Translations under genes and position numbers: made by a program
Source of the DNA: Phycomyces nitens
Lineage: Eukaryota > Mucoromycota > Mucoromycetes > Mucorales > Phycomycetaceae
DNA length: 64,000 nt
Assembly: GCA_022702545.1 (NCBI GenBank)
Contig: JAHRBC010000006.1
Coordinates: 62,001 to 126,000 of the forward strand
Direction: 5' to 3'
Shown here: one piece after another, positions 22,722-33,900 of the stretch
Layout of the letters: each line of letters starts with the position of its first letter
How positions within the stretch are numbered: position 1 is the stretch's first letter
Notes under the pieces: model-generated
Seen by the model: the letters and a program-made list of their open reading frames with translations, nothing else
What the model was told of the DNA's origin: nothing
Database searches by the model: none

Positions 22722-23887
22722 TTATACATTGTTTCTAAAAGCCCACTGTGGGAGGCGGGAAACCACGTCATTTGGGGCCGCTGAGTTTGACACACTCTTA
22801 AAAACCCGAGGCAAGAATTGATGGGAATGCAAACCCATTCCATCAAGGACATGAGAGTCAACAATAGTGATGAGTCTATTAAACTGAAATACAAGTATTA
22901 ATATTTTATATAACAATTCAGACACGTAACCCAGTTATTGCCTTATTATTATTTACCTCATCACTTCTCCATCCTGGGCGAACAGTACGGATGACACGTT
23001 TGGTGCCACTTTCAGATGTCTCTACATCAGATTCACCCTCGAACATTGCCTCCCTTATGATCATGTTGGCACAATCTTTGCCCATCATCTCATTGATTGC
23101 GTCCTCATTGTCAAGGTAGGCATTCAAGCGCCGAGAATGGCTCTAAAATTCTCAGTTAATACTGCTTCTTTGATATTAAATATTTATTAGTTATTTAAAG
23201 TATATCTTACCTCGCCTGCACGGTTTGCCCTTCTTGAACGAGTGTTCACGGCAGCTTTTGCCGAAGAAGACTTCTTGTCTTTGGAACTTTGGCTCCTGAA
23301 GTTGGTGTGAAGATTCTTGTGCAAGTCACTTCTCCTCATTCCCTTGCTCTCAAACTTGGGCTCCAAGTAGTTGAGAATCCTAACAACTAACTCCTTGTTT
23401 GGACTTTGGTTGAAAGGAACGTCTGTATTCTACCTTGGCTTGTTATTGTTTGCCAAGATCTCTGCAGTTATTCTCGACAAAAACTTTGGCTTCCACATAT
23501 ATTTGCGAATCGCCGTCTGACACAGTATATGAGATAATGAATTGATAACATACTATATAATTTGCTACTTACATAGACATCGTTGTTTGTCTGCTTGGTT
23601 GGCACAACTGGTAGAAGAGCAACAGGTGCAACAGGAATGGCAGGAGAGTTGACAAGAGCAGTGTTATGGGCACTACCCAATGCACCAATTGCTCTAATGG
23701 CTGAAGCATTACCAGCCACAACAACGTTGAGTTGAGCCTTTACAGACCCCACTTGCACTTCGACGTTTGTCATTTTGCCTTCCATCTCGGAAAGCTTTGC
23801 CATAATCTGTTCCATGTCAGGAGCAGGAGCAGAAGTAGGACCAGCAGGAGTGGGACGAGGAGCAATTGTTCTTCTTTGGTTAACCAT
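22722..23887 (-). pseudogene. CMC-2 ORF B accessory protein with one stop codon
   Basis: Exons on the minus strand: 23887-23573 (315 nt), 23516-23211 (306), 23142-22957 (186) and 22883-22722 (162), all phase 0. In exon 2 the usual Trp of the KPxWRTxV motif is replaced by TAG, giving KPR-stop-NTDVPFNQSPNKELV. The rest is open: Arg-rich NTRSRRANRAGE, then EGESDVE and PGWRSDE, and the end PQWAFRNNV. The changed codon (TGG to TAG) is a G-to-A transition. Its stop lies 129 bp from the ORF A stop. A (GT)n run of about 26 bp lies upstream, near 24000. Confidence 0.85.
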
Positions 23888-24323
23888 TTTCTAGAATATG
23901 ATAAAGTATATTTCGATTATAATTATTAGTTTTTGTTCAATTGAAATAAAAATAAATATAATATACGTACAAAAACTGTTTGGGTGAGTGAGTAAGTAAG
24001 TGTGTGTGTGTGTGTGTGTGTGTGTAAAGGTAAGAGAGGTTGAATATCAAAAAGGCCGTTATATATAGGCATTTTGAATGACTATAAAGATGTTCCTCTA
24101 TTGTCTTGAAGCACTGAGATGCAAATCGGCCTTGATATTGTTTTTGGGCTCAATCCATCATGCTTTCCGCAGCATGCTTCAAAGGTGAAAAAAATTTCAG
24201 ACTCTCTCCTTTTTTTGGTTCCCTTTATTTTTCCTTTTCCTTGCTTTTTTGATATTGGCGCCTTTCTCTGGTAAGACATTTTTTATACCTCTTTATACAC
24301 ACAAATTAACCTCTTTTTCATAG

Positions 24324-24834
24324 ATGTGTGCTCCCATTGCAACTCATCCTTTCCACAATGGCCATCTAGACAAATACTCACTGGCCGCATTCACTGGTAC
24401 CATCATCTTGATAAAAATTATTTTCACTTTCTCTTTTAGATTGGCCAAACAACTTATATAGGGATGCCATCGGCACCAGGTAAAATTTTTTCTTTCAATC
24501 ATACTTGTTCCCTCTCTGACTCTATTCCATTGTAGACTGCCCTTTCTATTCATGCCATCGGCCTCCTCCATCATTCGCAATTGTAATCATAAAGGTAATA
24601 TTCTTTATAAATCTCTTTTTGCTTATCCAAAATATTATTCAGATTATTTATTAATTATTATTATTATGTGTTTTATAGACTCACTTGGGCTTCCTTTACA
24701 CACCATACCCCCTACTTTGATAACCCATTTGGCTCCTGGTATGTAAATTAAATATATCATCACTCTGTTCACCCATATTAATTTTTATTCCCTTTTTTAT
24801 AGTAAAACCTGCCACACAGCCCATCCAGCCTTAA
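24324..24834 (+). CDS. CMC-2 ORF C, small protein encoded by mini-exons
   Basis: Five predicted coding exons: 24324-24396 (73 nt), 24440-24479 (40), 24536-24594 (59), 24679-24738 (60) and 24803-24834. They join across four GT...AG introns (43-84 nt) into one open frame of 87 residues. It begins MCAPIATHPFHNGHLDKYSL, includes SASSIIRNCNHKD, and ends PATQPIQP. The product is rich in Pro, His, Ser and Thr with no recognised domain. The ATG sits immediately after an AG, so at least one upstream exon probably exists (donor GTAAGA near 24269). More exon-like blocks follow the stop (24877 donor, 24950 acceptor, 25006 donor). That the frame is kept through four splice junctions argues for coding. Expression is unproven. 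Confidence 0.55.
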
Positions 24835-25580
24835 AATTCAAGTCCCCTTTGCGCACTCTTGCCCATCTCTTGCAATGTAAGTATCTTTTGACACACAAAA
24901 ATTTTCTCTTTGTACCCCACATCATTAACACTTCTTTATCTTTTACAGAACACTCCTGCAGCCCAAAAAATTGCTGGATATTCATATTTTTGCAGGTATT
25001 TTTTATGTAGAAAAATATTCCATCCAAATAGCAGCAAGCAACCGGGTAGAAACGGCTAGGCATAGGAATAGGCGTAATAATAGACCCTAAACCTAGAAAC
25101 ATTCTATTCTTTCCAATAAAAATAAAAGCGTAAACCATTACCAATCCAATATAAACGGGAAATCAAATAATGGGTGATATATTACTGGTGAAGAAGAATA
25201 AAGAGGCTTTCAAGTGTTTGATTTGATTGGTCTTGGGTAGTAACCACTAGTAGATACATCGAGTTTCTACAACTCGCAACATAAAGATATGTGACGTATC
25301 TGAACATTTCAACGACCACGTTGAGATGACCAAAATAGAACCGTTCTTTTAAATACTTTTTTTCATCGTTCCAAATCAGATCTATATACCGAAAGTGCTA
25401 ACAGACCTCACCTGCGGCACATTTTTACATGTTTCTACTACTGCAAACCATGACACCGAGGTACCTGTGAAGCTAGCATGCCTCCTAGTTGAAAAAATAT
25501 TTAAACTAGGTGAAACCCACCCCTTTTCAGTACCATAATGCCGGATTTCTGGTACTACAAACAGCCCCTCTTTTGCAGTG

Positions 25581-26220
25581 ACTTATGCAAGCCTCTATGA
25601 ATCCACTCTCTATCAAAGGCAACGAACCTCTCCCTCCTTCTGCATTGCCACTCTCTATGAAACCGTATAAATCAATGAACGACCTTGAATATCCCTATCT
25701 CTTGGAACACTATAAGCTCGTATATGCAAAGCCAGATTTAGTGGATTACTGACATGCCTCATCTTCGCCGTATTTTGTTGACAACCAAATATGCAAGATC
25801 ACGTCTATCGATCTCCTTGGCCAGTCATACAAAGGCAAGAAGGGTACTGTCGGTCATGGTTCTTATGTTCAAGCTCTGTTCTCTGGAAATGACAACAAAA
25901 ATCCGACTGCGTACACAGGCGAGATTCAATATATGTTTGTCCATTCCCAGTCTATGTCCCCTATGTCTCATGGCCGACTAAATTGTCATCACAATAAGCA
26001 ACATGTTTTCGCGTACGTTTGCTGGTTTGTCTTTGATTCCAAGCGTACAAGAGAACATGAAAGTGTTGACATTTGTAGGCCACAATTTTCTCCAGCCAAC
26101 TACCACAGTATTGTGCCTGTACATTGCATTCTGTTAGAAGTAGCACTGGCTGAACATATGACCCAAAATAATGTAAAGAAGATACTGGTTATCCCTTTAC
26201 CTAAAAAAATATATGCTTAA
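25581..26220 (+). pseudogene. CMC-3 ORF A transposase, C-terminal remnant
   Basis: The open segment begins at the CMC-2 terminus with QASMNPLSIKGNEPLPPSAL, matching residues after the catalytic core of the other copies. It continues to the conserved VIPLPKKIYA end. TGA at 25750-25752 interrupts it where CMC-1 has Leu (VDYLHASSSP). Everything upstream, including all catalytic acids, is missing. It converges with ORF B. Confidence 0.88.
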
Positions 26221-26366
26221 GTTTTAATAAAATATGTCTTTACTCATTTTTAAACAAGATTGCATACCAGAATAAAATAAACAAGTATAGGATTTGAATG
26301 AGTCTTTAGGATTGAGTGCATGAAAGGAGCAAAGATGAGGTTTTTTTTATTTATTTTTTAATTTTT

Positions 26367-27561
26367 TTAATTTCTAACGGCCCATTCAGGCGGGGGAGGG
26401 ACCATTCCCTCCGGGACTGCTACTTTGTCGACGTGGCCAAACTTTTGATGAAGCATCTGACAATGTCTTGTTCCCAAGCCGGCAAGCACGTAGTCATCGA
26501 CAAGTTCAAGGAAATGATTGAACTAAAATATTCATTAGTATTCTATAAAAATAATAAACAATATTCTTTGCAAATTTATTTACCTCGTTGCTTCGCCAGC
26601 TTGGGCGTGCAGTGAGGATGCGACGCCCGAACAAAGCATTGCTCCCCTCATCGTCAGACTCACCCTCAGACATTGCTGCCTTTTGGATGAGATTGTTGCA
26701 GTCCCGGTCCATTTCTTGGTCAATTGCCGCCTTGTTATTGGAGTATGCCTCCCAGCAGCGAGTGAGATGCTGATGAAATATATGATTGTCAATTGAGTTA
26801 ATAGAAATCCTTTTCATAATAAAAATAATAACTCACGTCCGCCTGACGGCCATTTCTTCTTGAGCGAGCATTCACTTCTGCTCGCTTCTCAAAAGACTTC
26901 TTCTCCTGAGTCCGCCTTCTATTGAAGTTGGTGTATATATACCGGCGGAGGTCAGGGTACCTCAACCCAGACTCAAGAAACCTTGGCTGGAGATAGGCCA
27001 TTATCTCGAGTACCAACTCTTTGTTGGGACTCTCGTTAAAGGCCACGTCCGTTCTCCAGCTAGGCTTTTGGTTGTTAGCCTCAACCAAGTCTGGGTTGTT
27101 GGTCCTGAAGTTTTGGGTCTTCAGGTAGCGTCTGATGAAGCCCTAATATATTTTTAGAAGGTATTAGACTAGCAATATATTTCAATAGTATATACTCACA
27201 TACCCACGGTTGGTTTCCTGCATTTGAGGAGCTTCAAACGCAGCAAGTGCAACCACAGTGGGGGAGAGAGAAGCAGCAGCAACGGGAGCAGCAACAATGA
27301 GGGCAGCAACAATGGGAGCAGCAGTAACGGGGCAGAAGAAGTTGCCCCAGGGACATTTCCAAAACCATCCAAGATGGCAATGGTACTGGCACCATCTTGG
27401 ATGATAACACCAAGCGTGGTGTCCATAGTGGCTAGCCTGGTGCCAACAGAACGCACCTCTCCAGTCACATTGGACAAACCAGCCTCCACACTGGTCAATC
27501 TGTCCATCAATTCCCTGAACTCGTCGGTTGTTCGAGGAGCAATTGCACATCTGTTTGCCAT
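26367..27561 (-). pseudogene. CMC-3 ORF B accessory protein with frameshift in exon 1
   Basis: Exons on the minus strand: 27561-27200, 27142-26837 (306 nt), 26769-26584 (186) and 26522-26367 (156). Exons 2-4 are intact and closely match CMC-1: WRTDVAFNESPNKELVLEI, Arg-rich RRRTQEKKS, MSEGESDDE, PSWRSNE, and the end PEWAVRN. Exon 1 is 362 nt, not a multiple of three. Its start (MANRCAIAPRTTDEF) and end (QMQETNRGY) lie in different frames, so one indel in the Leu/Ala-coding low-complexity part has broken it. Confidence 0.85.
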
Positions 27562-27979
27562 AATCTACAAAATATCAAATAATAATTTTCAATTGTTAAT
27601 TGTCTTTATTTCATGGGATCTCATATAAAATATGTAATGTCTTATACATACAATTGATATTTGTTTTATTGAAAGGTTTTGGGAAGCAGAAGGGTGTGTT
27701 ATGTGTGAACAGGCCTTTGAGAATATAAAATACAGAGTATTTATAAAAAAAGAGTTTGATGAGCAGATCCAAACACTTCTTGTACACACTAATGAATGGC
27801 TCCATTTGTTTTTAGATTCTATCCATTACACCTATTCTGTCTCTGTTTCAAATTATATATCCTTGTATTCTTTTCTTTTTTGCTCTTTTTTCCTTTCCCT
27901 CGTTTCCTATATCTGGGCCCATTTTTTCTTTCTTTTTTACACCTCTTTACACTAAAAAATCGGCGGCTTCTTTATAAAC

Positions 27980-30900
27980 ATGCACTCATTCCAATACATC
28001 CTGCCTGCATTGCTCATCCAAACAATTCGTGGTCAGTTGAATGTGCCTTTAGCATCTCGCAAATTATCCTGACTCTCTTTTTTTATTATTTTATAGACCT
28101 CCTCAACTCACACAGCTTTATTATATGGTTCAATCATCAATATTGGGCTAAAAAAATCTTTTTGTGTCAAACGATTTTCTATTCTAACGTTGCTTATTTT
28201 ATTGTAGACCACACCACCAATCACCCCATCTACCTCTTCCTTCATGTACGATTGTAATCATAATGGTAATATCTTTTTTTGGTCTTTATATTTTTTATAA
28301 TATTATTCTGATCCTCTCTTTTTATCTTATAGCCTTCCGCCACTCACACAGTCTATTATATTGGTATCGTCATCAGTGTCATGGTAAAAAAGAACCTTTT
28401 GGTGTCAAACTTTTTTTTTCTCTAACATTGTTTATTCTACTTGGGTCACCCCCATCACACCCTGTCCGTCTCTTCCATCATCTACAACTGGTTATCATAA
28501 TGGTAATGCCATTTCTTGGTCTATACTTTTCTATAATATTATTGTTATTGTCTATCCACCCCTGACGGAGTGTCAGACAATCCAGATTGTCCATCAGGAA
28601 CTCCGTCCTTCCAATGAGGTTTAGGCTTTCTAAGCCACGCTTTTTATTCTTTATAGTCAAAATTTTCTCTACCCCTCTAGTTCCTTATCTCTTTCAAGCC
28701 ACGCACCGAGGCTTAATTAAAGTTATCTAAAGAATAAAGAATGAACAATGAGCCTTCAATTTCAGTGCAGGAAATCCAGGAACTCATTGCTTTTAAGCGA
28801 CAGTGGGAGAGTGAGCAACAACGAAAGCTCGAACTCACCCCTGAGCTTCCCCAGGAGATCCTGGAAGACCTGGAGCTACCTCGCCCCAATCTCAAGAAGC
28901 TCTGTGCCACGTTTAGTCGTACCAGAAGCCTGTACGATGGAGGCCGGTGGACCAGGAACACGACCATCAACAAGCAAGTCCTTGCCGACATCGGGAAAGG
29001 GACGATCTCCACAACCAATGCTGTCCAGGCACGATACAAGGATTCGGAGAAGCTTCGAACGATGGCAGATGCCTCTACAGGGATGTTTGAGTCCATCCAA
29101 GCCGTCATTGCAGGAGGGGAAGGCGTTCCCCATGACCAACTGGTCAATCTTGCAGAACACGCGCGACGCCAAGCAGTCTATGGATACGGATCTGCCCAAC
29201 AGATCGATGACGAGGCCAAACTGTGGCTCGATAAGGCCTATGGGGTCCCTGAGTACCTACGAGGTACAGAGGATGATGACGACAAGAACCTGGCCTACGA
29301 TCCAGCCTTTATCAAGTCTTTCCAGGCAACGAAGTTCGAGCAAGCCATTCTGGCAAAAGCCATGTCACCCAGTCGCAACCCTAACTCCTCCTCGTTTGGT
29401 TCAAGAGGACGTTACCATGACAGAGGCCGTGGACGTGGCCGAGGCCGTGGAGGTTTCCAACCAACCAACAGTTCTCCTCGCCCGGGAAACGACCAGCCTG
29501 TCCGCCCAGCTCAGGGAGCAGGACAGTAGAGTGCCACTTGAGCACGGAGACGCCCAAGATACCATCCCAAGCGACAGGCTTCCAGGATGGTATTTCCCCA
29601 GGTGGGCGCCTCCAAGCATTTGTGAAATCCTGGGAAACCCTGACAACACAATCGTGGCCGAGATCGGTAGTGGGAGAAGGATACAAGATCCAATTCAGGT
29701 CACCACCAGTGCCTTGGGTTTTGCCACCACGGAGCATATCAGTCGAGGCCGACTTGGACCTGGAAGAGGCAGTCCAGAAGTTCCTGTCTGCGGAGGTGAT
29801 AGAGGAGGCGCCTTTGGAGGACAACCAATTCTTGTCACCGATGTTTGTCCTGCAGGAGAAGGACAAGAAGAGACCGATCCTAGACTGCAAGAGGATAAAC
29901 TCGTTCGTCCAAATCCAACATTTCAAGATGGAGGGGGTCCCTGCTCTGAGAGACTTGTTGTCGCCAGGCGACTTTATGACAAAAATAGACCTCAAAGACG
30001 CATATTTGGTGGTACCGATTCACCCTGCCTCATGCCAATATCTCAGTTTCCGCCATCGGACCAAGATCTTTCGGTTCAAGGCATTAGCCTTTGGACTCTG
30101 TGCCGCTCCATACGTTTTCTCCAAATTAATGCGGTTTGCCCTGGAACCTCTGAGGGCCAAGGGTATACAATTAGTGTATTATCTCGACGACATTTGCTTG
30201 GTGGCCAAGACAAAGGAATTGTCGACAATTCACACTCGGGAGACCATGGCGCACTTGGAGTCTCTGGGTTTCATCATAAACGTCAAGAAGAGTGTCACCA
30301 CCCCATTACAACAACAAGAGTTCTTGGGGTTCCAGTTCTCCACTCGGACAATGTCGCTGTCTGTGCCCAAGGCCAAGTTTCTGAATTTGCGCGACAAAAT
30401 CAAGCAGACACTGCGATCCTCACCAACTTGCCGCCAACTCGCCTCTCTAATAGGGAAGTTCACAGCCATGATGCCGGCTATAGGGGAAGCCTTGATACGG
30501 ATCCGCTACTTGCAACGGGACCTTGCAAGGAGTCTGCACCAGAGTGGCAGGTGGGAGAGCAGAGCGGTTATCACAAAGGAAGGGCAAATGGAACTACAGT
30601 GGTGGTTGACCAATGGTCATACGATCAACGGGATGCCTGTGCAAGAGTCACTTCAAACCAGTCCAGCCCTCAACATCCAAGTGGATGCTTCGGACACAGG
30701 TTGGGGCGTCGCGTCCAGCGTGATGAGGACATCGGGATTTTGGACGGAGGCCGAGAAGGGCACGTCAATAAACGCCAGAGAGTTGAAGACAGTGCTTTTT
30801 GCCCTTCAGCTTCATGCCGACGGTTGCCAACACAAGCATGTACATATCCAAAGCAACAATATAACTGCGATCAAATATGCGATGAGGTGGGGTGGGACCG

Positions 30901-33900
30901 CTTCGCCTTTGTTGCAGGAACTGGCCCTGCTGATTTGGAATCTGCGAGTGCAGAAGGGCATCAAGGTGACGATGTCACATATTGCGGGGGTGGAGAACAT
31001 CACTGCCGACAGACTGAGCCGAGTCAGGAAGCCGGTCCACGAGTGGGCCTTGCCACGACGCCTCTTCCAAGAGATACAGAGGAGTTTGGGGCGCATGACA
31101 GTCGACGCATTTGCCAGCCGCGAGAACACCAAGCTGGCGAGATTCTGGAGCTATCTGCCAGATCCGGCGGCAGAGGCGATAGATGCTTTCCAGCAGAGAT
31201 GGCCAAAGAGAGGAATTTTTGCACACCCACCATGGAGATTGATTCCGAGGGTAGTGCAGAAGATGAAGCAAGATCGGGCAACGATCGTTCTGGTCACCCC
31301 ATGGTGGCAGACGCAATTTTGGTGGCCCATGGTCATGAAGCACGCCCTACAAGCCCCCATCCCATTAGTCTCGACCAGGCTACAGTTCCCGTTAGCCGCC
31401 TGGAAGCTATCGCACGCTACTATACAGAAGTGGAGAAGCTCTCCGAGGAGGAGACCAAGTTTTTAACGACTGCCAACCGTTCTGCCACGAACAAGGTGTA
31501 TGATTTGGCTTGGAGGCGATGGGCAGAGTGGGCGACGGCCCAAGGAGCGGATCCTCTGGGTTACGACCCTAGATTAGTGTGTCAGTTCTTGGCAATGAGG
31601 CGAACATCAGGAAGATCACCATCCCAGTTGAATGTAGATCGTTCAGCAATCGCCAGTGTGTTCAGGATCATCCATAATGGGAAACAACCGATCGCGGAAA
31701 ACTACTTGGTCAAAACGTTTTTCCTGGCTTCGGGGAACAATGCCCCTGTAAGACAACCGTCCCAAGTTGCGGCCTGGGATCCTGAGAAGGTACTCCAGCG
31801 GATTTTGTTATGGGGATCCACGGAGGAGCTGAATTTGACAAAGCTGCAACGGAAGACTGCTTTGCTATTGTGTTTAGCCACGATGTGGCGCACGAGTTCG
31901 GATATTGGCCGCTTACAATTCCAGGATGTAACATTGTCAGTGGTTAAAGATGGAGCAGGCACCCGCCTACAAGGTCTGCAGTTGCTGGTGAGGAAGCCGA
32001 AGGAGGCTTCACAGAAGGAGTTGTTTTTGCGGCCGTTGGTAGGTCACCCAGAGCTATGCCCAGTGGAGACAACAAGAATCTTCTTGCAGAAGACCGAAGA
32101 CAGGCGCAGAGATTTGCCTCAGGATCACACTTTGTTTTTGGCAGACATCTCGGGGGCCAGAGTAAAGAGCATTAGACCATCAACGATGGGGTCGTGGATA
32201 AAGAAAACGTTGAAGGAGTGCGGGGTGGATACAACAATCCACAAGGGTCACTCGACAAGGTCGGCCGCAGCTACAGCAGCGAAGATGAGAGGGATTTCAT
32301 CGACAGCAATTAAGAAGCATGCAAATTGGAGTGCGAAGAGTCAGGTCTTCGAACGGTATTACTTGCGTCCTTCAGGACCCATAGGAGGGGATATAACAGC
32401 TGCAATTCTTGGGCCAACGGAAAAAGAACCTCATTGGAAGGACGGAGTTCCTGATGGACAATCTGGATTGTCTGACACTCCGTCAGGGGTGGATAGACAA
32501 TTTGGGTTGTCCGAAGGACGAAGTCCTGAGAATGAGGTGAGTTCCCGCCCACCACTTCCCATATAACGTCACTTTCTAGTAAACAAGGCCGTCGAATTGC
32601 AAGACGTGCATAGAAAGAGATAAGGAACTAGAGGGGTAGAGAAAATTTTGACTATAAAGAATAAAAAGTGTGGCTTAGAAAGCCTAAACCTCATTCTCAG
32701 GACTTCGTCCTTCGGACAACCCAAATTCTCTCTTTTTATTTTATAGACATATTCCGTTCACACGCCTATTATATGGTATGGTCATCAGTGGCATGGTAAA
32801 AAATCGTGTCAAATAATTTTCCCCTTTAACGTTTCTTATTCTACTATAGACCACCGCCATCAATCACCCCATCTGGCTCCCCCATCATCCTCAACTGTTA
32901 TCATAATGGTAATGCTGTCTCTTAGTTTTTCTACTTTCCATAACACTATTCTGATTCTCTCTTTTTATATTATAGATCTCCTCTACTCAAACAGTCTATT
33001 ATATGGTATCGTCATTGATGGCTTGGTAAAAAATATTTTTGTGTCAAACTATTTTATCCTCTAACGTTTCTTATTCTACTATAGACCGCCGCCATCAATC
33101 ACCCCATCTGGCTCCCCCATCATCCTCATCTGTTATCATAACAGTAATACTGTCTCTTAGTCTTTCTACTTTCCATAACACTATTCTGATTCTCTCTTTT
33201 TATCTTATAGACCTCCTCTACTCAAACGGTCTATTATATGGTATCGTCATTGGTGGCTTGGTAAAAAATATTTTCGTGTCAAACTATTTTATCCTCTAAC
33301 GTTTCTTATTCTACTATAGACCGCTGCCATCAATCACCCCATCTGGCTTCCCCATCATCCTCAACTGTTATCATAATGGTAATGCTGTCTCTTAGTCTTT
33401 ATACTTTCCATAACACTATTCTGATTCTCTCTTTTTATCTTATAGACCTCCTCTACTCAAACGGTCTATTATATGGTATCGTCATTGGTGGCTTGGTAAA
33501 AACTTTTCGTGTCAAACTATTTTCTCCTTTAACATTTCTTATTCTACTATAGACTGCCACCATCACTGTCCACCCCATCTGGCCCCTTCATCATCTACGA
33601 CTGGTTATCATAATGGTAATGCCTTTTCTTGGTCTTTATCTCTTTTCATAATATTATTCTGGCTATTTACTAATATTGTTCTATACTCTTAATAAGAATC
33701 TATTGTTGGTCATCACGTAACATCCCTCTACTTAATTGTCAACTCTGTTTCTGGTATGTAAATCGATTATTCTATTACCCAATTCACCCATACTAATTTA
33801 CTTTACCCCATCTCTAGTCAATCTAATCATACAAGATGCCATGCCATGCCGCACAACTCAGCCCCACTTTGTCCGTTCTTATCCATCCCTTACAATGTAA

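Larger units (their letters stand above)
19265..25580 (+). mobile_element. CMC-2: CACTA/Plavaka-type DNA transposon
   Basis: The left end is CACTGGAAAAATGGG and the right end is CTTTTGCAGTG (inverse CACTGCAAAAG). Order: ORF A rightward, ORF B leftward, ORF C rightward. The flanks do not match: GTA lies on the left inside LTR gamma, and ACT on the right inside ORF A of CMC-3. The two ends may therefore come from different insertions joined by recombination. ORF A has a frameshift and a stop, and ORF B has a stop. Confidence 0.82.
28550..32724 (+). mobile_element. Complete DIRS-type tyrosine-recombinase retrotransposon
   Basis: 4175 bp flanked by ATT on each side (28547-28549 and 32725-32727). 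Inverted terminal repeats lie at 28614-28694 and 32614-32694. The internal complementary region 32428-32538 equals the reverse complement of the left end (71 bp), then AAT, then the reverse complement of the right end (37 bp). That is exactly what a circularised element closed through one ATT would give. Removing the element restores an uninterrupted intron that matches the neighbouring repeat units, so the integration site is precise. Frames: gag-like, RT-RNase H, tyrosine recombinase. No methyltransferase domain is seen. Confidence 0.96.
28097..33660 (+). repeat. Tandem repeat of about 235 bp, six units, split by the DIRS element
   Basis: Type-A exon starts recur at steps of 236, 236 (after removing the DIRS insertion), 229, 235 and 235 bp. 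Each unit carries two exon-like and two intron-like blocks. The three central right-hand units are the most alike, which suggests recent unequal exchange. Confidence 0.9.

Noticed and set aside
27701..28565. Plus-strand frames of 84-153 codons before the DIRS element
   Set aside because: They read through splice sites and pyrimidine-rich introns of the mini-exon region and give Phe/Leu-rich nonsense.
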